The notes below the pieces were generated by a model. The model was not told the DNA's origin. It was given only the letters and a program-made list of their open reading frames with translations, and searched no databases. Positions 42,343 through 52,137 of a stretch of DNA of 64,000 nt are shown here, piece by piece. The translations under genes and the position numbers were made by a program. This stretch comes from Pleurocapsa sp. PCC 7327 (GTDB taxonomy: Bacteria > Cyanobacteriota > Cyanobacteriia > Cyanobacteriales > Microcystaceae): NCBI RefSeq assembly GCF_000317025.1, contig NC_019689.1, forward strand, positions 248,001 to 312,000, written 5' to 3'. Every line of letters starts with the position of its first letter. Within the stretch, counting starts at the first letter, position 1.

Positions 42343-45300
42343 TTAAATCTCAAAGATTTCTAACTCAGAAGCTTCTAATTCTTTGGCTAGGTGGTGGGAA
42401 AGCGACTCAATCGTGGGATAATGCACTAGCAAAAGCGGAGACAGATCGAGTCCAAGAAATTGTTTGCCAGCGCTAGCAATGCCGAGCGCTAGCACAGAAT
42501 CCAGACCGTAGCTGTCGAAAGGTACTCGAACATTTACGTCATCGGGTTTGACTCCTAGCTCTTGGGCAATGCGATCGACCAGCCAAGCTTGAATATCTTC
42601 TGCTGTCAGAGACTTGGGATCGAGCGGCTGTGCTGGAGTTGTTGGCTCGATGAATCGCGACGCTTCGGTCTGCTGCTGGTATTGCTTGGCTAATAATCTA
42701 AGCAGCTTGGGCAGCAAATTCAACTCCTCTTTTGAAAGTTCTCCGGTCATTTCTAACTGTCTGATTAACTGTTCGCTCTCTGCCTGAGCGAGAAGGTTAG
42801 CCATCGAGTGCTGACCGTTATTTTGGTTTCCGTGCCCATTGTTATTCGGTTCAAACCAGTAGCGCTTTCGCTGCCAGGGATAGGTTGGCAGTTGTATCGA
42901 TTGACGCGAGTAGTCGCGCTCAAAACCCAACCAGTCTACTTTGGCTCCACGCACATATAAAGTCCCCAAACTCTCAAGGAGCTGTTGCCAATCGTCTTTG
43001 CCTGGATTTAGGCTAGATAGACAAACTTTTCCTGTTTTTTGGGCAAGCATTGGCTTTGGTGCAACTTCTACCAATATTTCGTAACCCTGTTGAGCGAGGG
43101 CATCGATGTTGATGGCATTTACGGATTGTCGCACGCGATCGCCTTTGGCATTGCCCGGAGAGCAATCGCACCAGTATTGAGGGGTAGCGATTTGGGCAGT
43201 CGCTAGTTCTCCAGTTAAAGAAACTAATGAAATTCGCAATTGGGAATAGGTTATTTCCTTAGCGATTCGCTCCAACTCTCCTGACGATGACTCCATAAGC
43301 AACTTCAAGCCATCTTCCAAACCAAATACGCCAGCGACGGTTGCAGCGACATATTCCCCTACACCGTAACCCATGACTGCGGCGGGTTTGATGCCCCAAG
43401 ATTTCCATAACTGGAAGAGGGCATATTCGAGGGCAAATAAGGCAGCTTGTTCGATTTTGGCGAAGCCGCCACACGCTCCCGGAACTGCTTTCGGGAGAAC
43501 GGCGGATTGGGTATTTTCTTTGACTTGAGTGGGATAAAGTACTTCTAACAAAGGCTTTTCGAGATAGGAATGCAAGATTTCGGCACACTTATCTAAAGCG
43601 GCTCGAAAAGTCGGTTGGGTTTCGTAAAGCTGACGACCCATTCCTATGTATTGGGAGCCTTGTCCGCCAAAAAGAAAGGCGATCTTGGGAGGATCGGTTA
43701 CCGTCCCCTTAAATAATCCTGCTGCTCCCTGCCCAGCACTGAAGGCAGCTAGCTTGTCGCAGAGTTCGGCAGTTGAAGAAGCTAGCACGCTCAGCCGATG
43801 CTGAAAGTGAGATCGCCCGCTATTGGCACTAAAGCAGATATCTCCTATTGCTAAGTCTGGGTTGGCGGCTAAGTGCTTCTCGTACCGCTCGGCTAACTGA
43901 ACGAGAGCCTCATCTGTCTTAGCCGATAAGGTTAGTAGGTGTAGGGGACGCTCTATCGACCTTGGCACTGGCTCTGCAACGGGAGCCTCCTCGAGAACTA
44001 CGTGAGCATTGGTACCGCTAAAGCCGAAGGAGCTAACTCCCGCAAGCAACAGCTTTTCGCCTACAGACCAAGGCAGACAATTTGTCGGAACTTTTACTGG
44101 TAGTTCGTTCCAGGGAATGTAAGGATTGGGTTGTTTAAAGTGCAGGTGGGGGGGAATCTCTTTGTGTTGCAAGGCAAGCACTACCTTGATCAGACTTGCT
44201 ATCCCCGCCGCCGCTTCTAAGTGACCGATGTTGGTTTTCACCGAACCAATGACCAGCGGTTGTTCTTGAGGGCGGTTCTTGCCAAATACTGCCCCCAAGG
44301 CTCCTACTTCAACTGGTTCGACTAGAGATGTTCCCGTGCCATTGACCTCTACATAACTGACTCGTGTCGGTTCGATGCCTGCATTCTCCAAAGCTTTACC
44401 AATTACAGCCTGCTGAGACGGTCCGCTATGGGCTACCAAGCTACTACTGCGACCATTGTGGCTGACTGCCGAGCCTCGGATCGTGGCTAAGATCCGGTCT
44501 CCGTTGGCTATGGCATCTGAGAGGCGCTTGAGGACGATGACTCCACATCCTTCTCCTCGCGTATAGCCATCGGCAGAGGCATCAAAGGTTTTACAGCGAC
44601 CATCCGGCGCTAGCATTCGCGCTTTGGATAAGTTAATACTATTTTCTGGAGCTAGGAGCAAGTTTACTCCGCCTGCTAGAGCCAGACTGCACTCTTGCAA
44701 GCGCAGGCTCTGGCAAGCCAGATGAACTGCTACTAATGAGGAAGAGCAGACTGCATCGACTGCAAAGCTAGGTCCTTTGAGTCCTAAACTGTAGGATATG
44801 CGTCCAGCCGCTACACTGTGAGAGTTGCCCGTTCCGTAATAAGCATCAATGTCTGTCGGTTCTCCCGTTCCTAAGAGTACGCTGCTATAGTCGCCGCTAG
44901 AGATCCCGACAAATACCCCTGTCAAGCTGTTAAACAAGCGATCGGGTGCCTGATTGGCGTTTTCCAGAGCCTCCCAACTTACCTCTAGCAGTAAGCGCTG
45001 CTGGGGATCGAGGCTAGTAGCTTCCCGAACCGGAATGCCGAAAAACTGAGCGTCGAAGGCATCCACGCGATCGAGAAACCCTCCGTAGCGGGTAGATATT
45101 TTGCCGGGGGTATCGGGGTCTGGGTCGTAGTATTTTTCCATATCCCATCGCTGGGGGGGGACTTCTGTAATGGCATCAACCCCGTCGCGCAACAGCCGCC
45201 AGAATGCCTCTGGATTGTCGGCTCCTCCTGGAAATCGGCAACCCATGCCAATAATAGCGATTGGTTCCCTTCTGGCATACTCGATAGCATCGAGTTTGGC

Positions 45301-45375
45301 TTGCATGTCGTCTAAAGCCTTGAGTGCCCGCTTGATAGGAGATACAGACTTTTCTTGTTGTGAATTCCAATCCAT
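42343..45375 (-). CDS. Type I polyketide synthase, KS-AT-ACP, with defective KS and AT
   Basis: A 1010-residue PKS module. Residues 1-36 are a coiled-coil docking linker ([19 protein letters not shown]). KS: about 37-465, with active Cys210 (DAVCSSS) and the second His385 (NIGHLE), but the first catalytic His of HGTGT is replaced by Asn345 (VNGTGT). AT: about 565-790, with [15 protein letters not shown], but the nucleophile motif GHSxGE has become GYGVGE (Gly671 for Ser). About 84 residues are missing, including the AYRGKLM and HAFHSP parts present in the neighbouring PKS. ACP: about 925-1000, with phosphopantetheine Ser960 (GLDSV). The module cannot load malonate itself and is probably unable to condense. 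It starts 4 bp after the previous PKS stop. Confidence 0.92.
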   Translation of the reverse strand: MDWNSQQEKSVSPIKRALKALDDMQAKLDAIEYARREPIAIIGMGCRFPGGADNPEAFWRLLRDGVDAITEVPPQRWDMEKYYDPDPDTPGKISTRYGGFLDRVDAFDAQFFGIPVREATSLDPQQRLLLEVSWEALENANQAPDRLFNSLTGVFVGISSGDYSSVLLGTGEPTDIDAYYGTGNSHSVAAGRISYSLGLKGPSFAVDAVCSSSLVAVHLACQSLRLQECSLALAGGVNLLLAPENSINLSKARMLAPDGRCKTFDASADGYTRGEGCGVIVLKRLSDAIANGDRILATIRGSAVSHNGRSSSLVAHSGPSQQAVIGKALENAGIEPTRVSYVEVNGTGTSLVEPVEVGALGAVFGKNRPQEQPLVIGSVKTNIGHLEAAAGIASLIKVVLALQHKEIPPHLHFKQPNPYIPWNELPVKVPTNCLPWSVGEKLLLAGVSSFGFSGTNAHVVLEEAPVAEPVPRSIERPLHLLTLSAKTDEALVQLAERYEKHLAANPDLAIGDICFSANSGRSHFQHRLSVLASSTAELCDKLAAFSAGQGAAGLFKGTVTDPPKIAFLFGGQGSQYIGMGRQLYETQPTFRAALDKCAEILHSYLEKPLLEVLYPTQVKENTQSAVLPKAVPGACGGFAKIEQAALFALEYALFQLWKSWGIKPAAVMGYGVGEYVAATVAGVFGLEDGLKLLMESSSGELERIAKEITYSQLRISLVSLTGELATAQIATPQYWCDCSPGNAKGDRVRQSVNAINIDALAQQGYEILVEVAPKPMLAQKTGKVCLSSLNPGKDDWQQLLESLGTLYVRGAKVDWLGFERDYSRQSIQLPTYPWQRKRYWFEPNNNGHGNQNNGQHSMANLLAQAESEQLIRQLEMTGELSKEELNLLPKLLRLLAKQYQQQTEASRFIEPTTPAQPLDPKSLTAEDIQAWLVDRIAQELGVKPDDVNVRVPFDSYGLDSVLALGIASAGKQFLGLDLSPLLLVHYPTIESLSHHLAKELEASELEIFEI

Positions 45376-45379
45376 CTCT

Positions 45380-48300
45380 TCAGTACCTCATGTTGTCCAA
45401 TTTACTAAGCAGCAACGCTTCAGCCTCGCTGTCCGATAGATCGTCTAAGTTTGATTCGGCTACACCTTGCTCGCGATCGCTGCTTTTGTGTAACTCCACA
45501 GCAGATTCATCAAAAAAGTCCGCTCCCATTACTTCTTTAGCCAAATAATCCGTCAGTGCTTCGACTGTTGGATAGTCAAACGCTAAAGTTGTGGGAATGG
45601 AGCACCCCAAACTGGTCTGTAAATGATTCCTTAACTCCACGGACATGAGCGAATCCAGTCCCAGGTCTGACAAGCCTTGCTGTATATCTATTCGATCGGG
45701 TTCGCTCAACCTCAGAACTTTGGCAACTTGACTGCGAACATGATTTATCAATAAATTCCGGCGATCGCTGACAGGAGCGGACTCTAATTGTTGCAAGAAC
45801 GCTGTTTGCTGCGTGGCTGGTTGCTCGGATGCTACCCCAAAAGACTCAAGGAATGACGACATCACGCCTTCAGGGAATCGTTGCAGAAACTTAGACCAAT
45901 TAACTGGCAATACCCCCACCTGAGCAGCGCTTCCCGCGAGCAGATTTCCTAATACCTGCAATCCCTGCGCTAAAGGAATCGGCTCAATCCCCTGGGCAGC
46001 CATACGCTCGCGCTCGCGCTCTCCCAAGCTGGCTGCCATCCCCGCTTCGCCCCACGCTCCCCAGTTGATGCTCAACCCCGGCAGTCCTAAACTCCGTCGA
46101 TAGTGAGCGAGCGCATCGAGAAAAGCATTCGCTGCCGCATAATTCCCTTGACCGGGCGCACCCAACAGCGAAGCTGCCGAGGAAAAACTGACAAAGAAGT
46201 CTAGTGGCAGCTCTTGTGCCAATACATGTAGATTCCAAGTTCCTTTGACCTTGGCAGCCATGACTTTAGCAAAGCGTTCCCAGTTCTGTTGCAGCAAAAT
46301 GCCATCGTCGAGTACGCCAGCCGCCTGCACGATTCCTCGCAGCGGCGGCATCGAAGTCCTAATCTGTTCAAAGACTCTCACCAGCTCCCCCCACGCGGCG
46401 ACATCGGCTCGCGCGACCAGAATTTTGGCTCCTGCCTGCTCCATGAGTGCGATCGCTGCTTGCGCTTTCTCGGAAGCCTCTCGGCGACTGGTTAGCACCA
46501 AGTGCCGCACTCCCCTATCTACCATCCACTGGGCGACTTTTAGCCCTAATGCCCCCAGCCCTCCTGTAATTAGATAGGTGCTATCGGCTTGTAGGGATAC
46601 CGAGCGAGCCGCTGGCACTTGGCTTCTCACTAGGCGAGCTCCATAGCGCTGTCCGCCTCGAAAGGCGAGCTGGTCTTCTCCTTGAGAATCCCTAATTTCT
46701 GCCAACAGATTTATGGCTTCATCAGAAGGCGCATCTGGCGCTAAGTCGATCAGTCCTCCCCATAATTGCGGTTGCTCTAGGGCGATGACCTTACCCAATC
46801 CCCACAAACAAGACTGAGCCACTCCTGGCAGCGACGAGTCTACTGGCACCGCTCCCCGCGTCACCAACCACAAGCGCGGTACGGCTTGCTGGTAGTGCTT
46901 GGCGAGCGCTTGGACTAGGTGCAGGGCGCTGCCGCAACCGATTGCCTGGATTTGTTCTAGCTGGGGCGCGGTTAATTCTGGCGCGAATGAGTCTTCTAAA
47001 CTCCACAGGTGGATAACTCCCTTCAACGGCGGCTGGCTAGTTGCCTCTATTTGTTGTAATAGCCGCTCGAAATCGGTTGGATTGGTGGGATTGAGACTCC
47101 AGGCTCCCGGTTCTTTGCCTTGATAGGTGTCTGCGGCATGAACCAGATAACAAGTTTGACCGCGCTCTTCTAGGAGATTGGCGAGGGCTTGTCCTACACC
47201 CGAGCTCTCAGCTAAAATTAGCCAGCTACCTGCTTCGGGGAAGCTGATATCTGTCTGCTGACGGGGCTGGGGCTGCCAGGAGACTTGGTAGAGCCAATTG
47301 GGTAGGGCTGCTGCCTTCTGCTGCTGTTGGTGTTGCTTGACTAGGATTTCTAGCAGCTTGGGCAGGAATTTGGTTTCTTCGGGGGAGAGTTCTTCTGCGG
47401 TTTCTAGATGTTGGGCTAGCTGTTGTGCGTCTCCTCGATGTAGGAGATTGATGATGGGGGTTTGAAGATTTTCTTGGGAGCCTGACTCGGCTTGACCGCG
47501 TCCGTTGCGAGCTGTTTCTACCCAATAGCGCTGGCGCTGAAATGGATAGGTGGGCAATGCTACTCGACGGCGGGGATAGTCGCGCTCGAATCCTTTCCAG
47601 TCTACTGCTGCTCCACGGACGTATAAGGCTGCCAAACTTTCTAGCAGTTGTTGCCAATCTTCCTGTCCCGGACGCAGGCTGGGCAGCCACAGATAGGATT
47701 TTGGATTTGCTAAAACCGTGCGTGCCATGCCTAAAAGGGTGGGTTTGGCGCCAATTTCTAAGAAGATTTCGCACTCCTGCTTCGCTAGCGCTTCCATACT
47801 GGCGGCAAATCTCACGGGCTGCCGTACGTGAGCAACCCAGTATTGCGGCGTGGCAATTTCTTCGGTTGCGAGTTTTCCCGTCAGGTTAGAAATAATATCG
47901 ATACGAGGTAGAGCATAAGTTATCTCGCTAGCAACTCGTTCAAACTCCGCTAGCATCGGTTCCATTAAAGGCGAGTGAAAGGCATGGGAAACCTGTAATG
48001 GTTTCGTTTTTATGCCCTCAGATGCGAACCCAGAGACTATTTGTTGAATAGCTTCTGTTTCTCCAGAGATTACGATACTCTTGGCACCATTAATTGCCGC
48101 GATCGCAACTTTTTCTGTATAGGGTGCGATCGCTTCTCTTACCGTTGTTTCATCTGCCAAGACCGAGACCATTGTCCCCGTTTGTGGCAAGGCTTGCATG
48201 AGTTTCCCGCGATAGGCAATTAATTTCAACCCATCTTCTAAACTGAATACCCCAGCAATAGTTGCGGCAACGTACTCGCCGACACTGTGCCCCATGACGA

Positions 48301-50146
48301 CAGTGGGTTCTATGCCCCAAGATTGCCATAATTGCGCGAGGGCGTATTCGAGGGCGAATAGTGCGGGTTGGGTGTAGGCAGTTTCGTCGATGGGCGAAAA
48401 TGTTCCCTCTTGGGGATATAAAACTTCAAGTAGTGGCTTTTCTAGATAGGGTTGCACAATTTCGGCGCATTTATCTAAGGCGGCGCGGAAAGTCGGCTGG
48501 GTTTCGTAAAGTTGACGACCCATGCCGACATATTGGGAACCTTGACCCGTAAATAAAAATGCCATTTTCGGCGATTTCTTTTTGGTGACGCGATCGCTAA
48601 TTAAGTTAGAAGTTTCTTTTCCGGCAGCAAAAGCACCCAACTGCTCCCGCAACTGTAGGGGAGATTCAGTGACAACAGCGAGGCGGTACTCGAAATGCGA
48701 TCGCCCCGCATTGGCACTAAAGCAGACATCCGCTAGCGAAACTTTTGGATGATACCCTAAGAAATCTTCATACCGTCGTGCTAGTTCTACCAAAGCCCGA
48801 TCGCTTTTTGCCGAGAGAGTTAGAAGGTGCCGAGGGCGATCGACTTCGCTTGATACTGGGGTTTGCAGCGGCGCTTCTTCGAGGATCGCGTGGCAATTGG
48901 TGCCGCCGAAGCTAAAAGCGCTGACTCCAGCCAAGCGACTGCCAGAACAAGACCAAGGCTGGCACTCAGAAGGGATGACAAAGGGCGTTCCTTCGAGGGA
49001 AATATAGGGATTGAGCTGCTTTAAATGCAGGTGGGGAGCAATCTCTCGGTGTTGTAGTTGTAAGACTACCTTAATCAGGCTAGCAATTCCAGCAGCGCCT
49101 TCGAGATGACCGATATTGGTCTTAACCGAGGCAATCCAACAGGATCGATCTGGGGAACGATCCTCCATCAGCACGGCTTTGAGGGATTTAACCTCAATTG
49201 GATCTCCTAAAGAAGTGCCAGTGCCGTGGGCTTCTAGATAGCTAATCTGCGCTGGAGCCACTCGTGCTTGTTTCAAAGCTTGGCGAATGACTGCCTGTTG
49301 AGACGGTCCATTGGGGGCTGTCAGTCCGTTGCTCGTACCATCTTGGTTGACTGCCGAGCTTCTAATGAGCGCCAGAATGTTATCTCCGTCTCGGAGGGCA
49401 TCTTCTAGGCGCTTGAGGGCGATTATGCCACAGCCTTCTCCCCGGACGTAGCCATCGGCACTGGCATCAAAGGTCTTACAGCGACCGTCAGCCGCCATCA
49501 TTTGAGCTTGGGAGCAAGTGATAGTTGGCTCTGGAGACAGCATCAGGTTTGCCCCTCCAGCTAGGCAGAGATTGGATTCCCCGTTCCACAAACTCTGACA
49601 CGCTAAATGAACTGCCACTAACGATGAGGAACAAGCCGTATCGATCGCGATACTGGGACCTCGCAGATTTAGTGCATAGGAGAGACGATTGGCGGCAATG
49701 CAAGGAGTAGTGCCCGTGGCGCTATATGCGCCGAGTTGGGAAGAGTCTTTGTAGAGAAGTTTGTGGTAATCAGCATTGGTGATGCCAACGAATACCCCTG
49801 TCTGGCTGCCCGCTAGCGTCTCTGGAACGATTCCAGCATTTTCTAACGTCTCCCAGGCCACTTCCAACACCAGTCTTTGCTGGGGATCCATGTGCTCTGC
49901 TTCGCGGGGAGAAATCCCAAAAAAGCCAGGGTCAAACCGATCTACCCGATCCAAAAAGCCACCCCAGCGGGTATTCATTTTTCCAGGCGTAGCTGGCTGA
50001 GGGGCATAAAATTCGTCAATGTCCCAGCGATCGCTTGGTACCTCAGAGATCGCATCTACACCATTGCGTAAGAGCTGCCAAAAGGCTTCGGGATTTTCTG
50101 CACCGGGAAAACGGCAACCAATGCCAACAATTGCTATGGGTTCCAT
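45380..50146 (-). CDS. Type I polyketide synthase, KS-AT-KR-ACP
   Basis: A complete extension module of 1588 residues. KS: 1-430 with the full triad Cys172 (DTACSSS), His307 (EAHGTGT), His347 (NIGHLE). AT: about 530-860, LFTGQGSQYVGMG, nucleophile GHSVGEYVAA, and HAFHSP, which marks malonyl-CoA specificity. KR: about 1075-1400 with YLITGGLGALGLKVAQW, the LDD motif in AAGVLDDG (B-type, giving the D-hydroxyl) and the Tyr in GNYAAANAFLD. ACP: about 1460-1535 with GLDSLMSVEL. There is no DH or ER, so the extension should leave a beta-hydroxyl. The C-terminal acidic tail (DLSDSEAEALLLSKLD) is a docking linker for the next PKS. The start is the ATG at 50146; a TTG lies one codon earlier. The protein is expected to take its acyl chain from the free ACP. 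Confidence 0.95.
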   Translation of the reverse strand: MEPIAIVGIGCRFPGAENPEAFWQLLRNGVDAISEVPSDRWDIDEFYAPQPATPGKMNTRWGGFLDRVDRFDPGFFGISPREAEHMDPQQRLVLEVAWETLENAGIVPETLAGSQTGVFVGITNADYHKLLYKDSSQLGAYSATGTTPCIAANRLSYALNLRGPSIAIDTACSSSLVAVHLACQSLWNGESNLCLAGGANLMLSPEPTITCSQAQMMAADGRCKTFDASADGYVRGEGCGIIALKRLEDALRDGDNILALIRSSAVNQDGTSNGLTAPNGPSQQAVIRQALKQARVAPAQISYLEAHGTGTSLGDPIEVKSLKAVLMEDRSPDRSCWIASVKTNIGHLEGAAGIASLIKVVLQLQHREIAPHLHLKQLNPYISLEGTPFVIPSECQPWSCSGSRLAGVSAFSFGGTNCHAILEEAPLQTPVSSEVDRPRHLLTLSAKSDRALVELARRYEDFLGYHPKVSLADVCFSANAGRSHFEYRLAVVTESPLQLREQLGAFAAGKETSNLISDRVTKKKSPKMAFLFTGQGSQYVGMGRQLYETQPTFRAALDKCAEIVQPYLEKPLLEVLYPQEGTFSPIDETAYTQPALFALEYALAQLWQSWGIEPTVVMGHSVGEYVAATIAGVFSLEDGLKLIAYRGKLMQALPQTGTMVSVLADETTVREAIAPYTEKVAIAAINGAKSIVISGETEAIQQIVSGFASEGIKTKPLQVSHAFHSPLMEPMLAEFERVASEITYALPRIDIISNLTGKLATEEIATPQYWVAHVRQPVRFAASMEALAKQECEIFLEIGAKPTLLGMARTVLANPKSYLWLPSLRPGQEDWQQLLESLAALYVRGAAVDWKGFERDYPRRRVALPTYPFQRQRYWVETARNGRGQAESGSQENLQTPIINLLHRGDAQQLAQHLETAEELSPEETKFLPKLLEILVKQHQQQQKAAALPNWLYQVSWQPQPRQQTDISFPEAGSWLILAESSGVGQALANLLEERGQTCYLVHAADTYQGKEPGAWSLNPTNPTDFERLLQQIEATSQPPLKGVIHLWSLEDSFAPELTAPQLEQIQAIGCGSALHLVQALAKHYQQAVPRLWLVTRGAVPVDSSLPGVAQSCLWGLGKVIALEQPQLWGGLIDLAPDAPSDEAINLLAEIRDSQGEDQLAFRGGQRYGARLVRSQVPAARSVSLQADSTYLITGGLGALGLKVAQWMVDRGVRHLVLTSRREASEKAQAAIALMEQAGAKILVARADVAAWGELVRVFEQIRTSMPPLRGIVQAAGVLDDGILLQQNWERFAKVMAAKVKGTWNLHVLAQELPLDFFVSFSSAASLLGAPGQGNYAAANAFLDALAHYRRSLGLPGLSINWGAWGEAGMAASLGERERERMAAQGIEPIPLAQGLQVLGNLLAGSAAQVGVLPVNWSKFLQRFPEGVMSSFLESFGVASEQPATQQTAFLQQLESAPVSDRRNLLINHVRSQVAKVLRLSEPDRIDIQQGLSDLGLDSLMSVELRNHLQTSLGCSIPTTLAFDYPTVEALTDYLAKEVMGADFFDESAVELHKSSDREQGVAESNLDDLSDSEAEALLLSKLDNMRY

Positions 50147-50213
50147 CAAATTTCTCTAACTCCGAACTCTAATGTACAGACGTTCTAGAAAACATCCCTA
50201 CAAACTTCAAAGG

Positions 50214-51635
50214 CTAGCTATCCTGCGCCAGGATCGATTGGGAGAACCGCTTAAAGGCTTCGGTATTCTTTGGCAAGGCTTTCTCGATCGAACCGCCTGC
50301 CGCCATAATGCCCATGTTGCGATTGATCGACCATTGGTAATCGAGGCGACCGAACAATCTCCGCATCAATTCCAAAAGACTTTGGTGATACTTAAGTCCC
50401 ACGTGATAGCCTTCGTGTTCTTGACAGACGCATTTCTCCAGCCAATCGAGGGCTTCTCGCTTTTCCATCGCAAACAGAGGCGATGTTAAGAGCTTGTAGT
50501 AGAAAATCATTAACATCTGGTCGTCGTAAACACAGCGACCGGGCAAAATTCCAGAAAGACCGCTCAAGAGGCTGCATTGCATCTTGTAAATTATCAAACC
50601 GGAGATGAATTTCTCGTAGGCTGTTGGCTTGGGAAAATCCTTATAGGTATCTCTGGCAAGTGTCTGAGAAATGGTAGTATGGAAGGCTTCGTCCAATAAG
50701 TGATAGTAGGAAACGGCAGTTGGAGTTGGGATATGTTCGCCCTTTTGCTCTAACTCTCGGAAATACCTAACGTATGGGTATTCTTGATTTTTGAGAATTG
50801 CATTTGCCGTGTAGCGCAAAGAATAGTACTGACATGCCATAAACGGCGACATTCCCCAGTGAATCGTGAAGAACCGCAACCAATAACGCGGTGCGATTCG
50901 CCCTCCCAAACCGTCGGCTGGCGCGGGAATCGACTCGCCCCTTTCTTCTATATCTCTCAAATACCCAGAGTAATACTGTTTTTTATCTCTAAGCATTATC
51001 TTGGCGATCGCGCCTAAAACCTTGTCTCGCTGGATCGAAAAGGGCGAGCTTCCCTTGCTTGAGATAAAATAATTCCGCACGGGCTGAGGAATCAAAAGTT
51101 TAAGCCAACTATTAACATCCTCATTATCCGATTTGCCATATTCGGAATTCCCCAAGATGGTTTTGCCGACGATCGCCATTTTGGTTTTGAATCCGATCTT
51201 TTGAAAGGTGCGAATGTGATAGCTTTCCTGCTCGGTTTCAAAATCGAGTTCCCGACAAAGGGTTTCGTAACCGCCGACGGCTCGAAACACCCCATTGGTG
51301 ACCATATTATAAATACTGGTAGTGGCTTCGCTAACGGCGGTATGGTTGTAATTTCCTACCCAATAGAGATGATTGAGCGCAAGCTTCTGCGTGTGGGAAG
51401 CGGCATCGTAGAGAGGGGTACCGTACAGCAGCGAAAGTTCGGGATAGCCCCAGTAATAATCGCGGTTGCTGGCGTAATCAAATTCATTACCCAGGTCTCT
51501 AATCTTCTCGGTGTAGTCCGAGTCGGTGTTGTTCTTGAAAGTTTTTTCGATGATTTGGTGGTGAAGTGTCTTTCGAGTTTCTGACTGGTTTACTGATTGA
51601 GTCTTGCGATCTAGGGTTTTGTTTACAGCTACCAT
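50214..51635 (-). CDS. CylC-like di-metal carboxylate halogenase
   Basis: This 473-residue protein resembles the CylC family of cyanobacterial enzymes, known from cylindrocyclophane and related clusters to chlorinate unactivated carbons of acyl-ACP substrates. The family belongs to the wider AurF-like di-iron group. Candidate metal ligands are Glu103, Glu137-x2-His140 (EQESYH) and Glu316-x2-His319 (LLDEAFHTT). There is no transmembrane segment. It lies between the ACP gene and the first PKS, as in other FAAL/ACP/CylC clusters, and the start has a good AGGAG. The family call is from pattern memory, not a search. Its action (chlorination, another oxidation or none) is not shown by sequence. Confidence 0.85.
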   Translation of the reverse strand: MVAVNKTLDRKTQSVNQSETRKTLHHQIIEKTFKNNTDSDYTEKIRDLGNEFDYASNRDYYWGYPELSLLYGTPLYDAASHTQKLALNHLYWVGNYNHTAVSEATTSIYNMVTNGVFRAVGGYETLCRELDFETEQESYHIRTFQKIGFKTKMAIVGKTILGNSEYGKSDNEDVNSWLKLLIPQPVRNYFISSKGSSPFSIQRDKVLGAIAKIMLRDKKQYYSGYLRDIEERGESIPAPADGLGGRIAPRYWLRFFTIHWGMSPFMACQYYSLRYTANAILKNQEYPYVRYFRELEQKGEHIPTPTAVSYYHLLDEAFHTTISQTLARDTYKDFPKPTAYEKFISGLIIYKMQCSLLSGLSGILPGRCVYDDQMLMIFYYKLLTSPLFAMEKREALDWLEKCVCQEHEGYHVGLKYHQSLLELMRRLFGRLDYQWSINRNMGIMAAGGSIEKALPKNTEAFKRFSQSILAQDS

Positions 51636-51809
51636 AAGTTTCTCCTGAAAGTATCAATTCAATTGACAATTCACAATTTGCAATTCCCGGAAGACATTGC
51701 ACGTCCGACCACTCGAAAGAGTTATTTCGATTATAGTATTTATGTACTATCTGCTAATTAGGAATTGGTATAACCGTCCACCGCATGAATTGAATCAATC
51801 CCGCGTTCG

Positions 51810-52088
51810 CTAACGTTTGGCTTTCAACTGGGAGTTTAAATGCTCGACCAAAGCTTCAACAGTTGGGTAATCGTATAGTAGGGTTGGCTCGACTTCCGTT
51901 CCCAGCCAATTTTCTAAGTCGCCCGTCAAACCGACTGCTGCCGAGGAATCTAAACCATAGCGATCGAAAGGAATCGTGACATCGATTTCTTCTGGTTCCG
52001 TCTCTAGCAAGTCCGCTAGATAAGCGACGATCCAATCTTGAATTTCTACGGCGGATATCTCTTTTACTGGGGGATTTTGAACTTCCAT
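51810..52088 (-). CDS. Free-standing acyl carrier protein of the cluster
   Basis: A 92-residue ACP. The phosphopantetheine Ser is in FDRYGLDSSAAVGL, followed by the conserved helix and LLYDYPTVEALVEHL. It should carry the fatty acyl group loaded by the FAAL and present it to the desaturase and CylC-like enzyme before handing it to the first PKS. The first 14 bases of its coding sequence (ATGGAAGTTCAAAA) are identical to those of the desaturase gene just upstream. It lies 49 bp downstream of the desaturase gene. The carrier is the shorter type seen with FAAL, not the FabF-type AcpP. Confidence 0.93.
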   Translation of the reverse strand: MEVQNPPVKEISAVEIQDWIVAYLADLLETEPEEIDVTIPFDRYGLDSSAAVGLTGDLENWLGTEVEPTLLYDYPTVEALVEHLNSQLKAKR

Positions 52089-52137
52089 TGTTTTAACTCC
52101 TCGTTTGTGATTTTTGATTAGTTTCTAGTTTGCTTTA

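Noticed and set aside
45380-50146. Heterocyst glycolipid synthase (Hgl) cluster
   Set aside because: The gene set (FAAL, CylC-like, oxoamine synthase, KS-AT-KR-ACP) does not match the hglE/hglD/hglC layout; no HglE-type multidomain protein is present.
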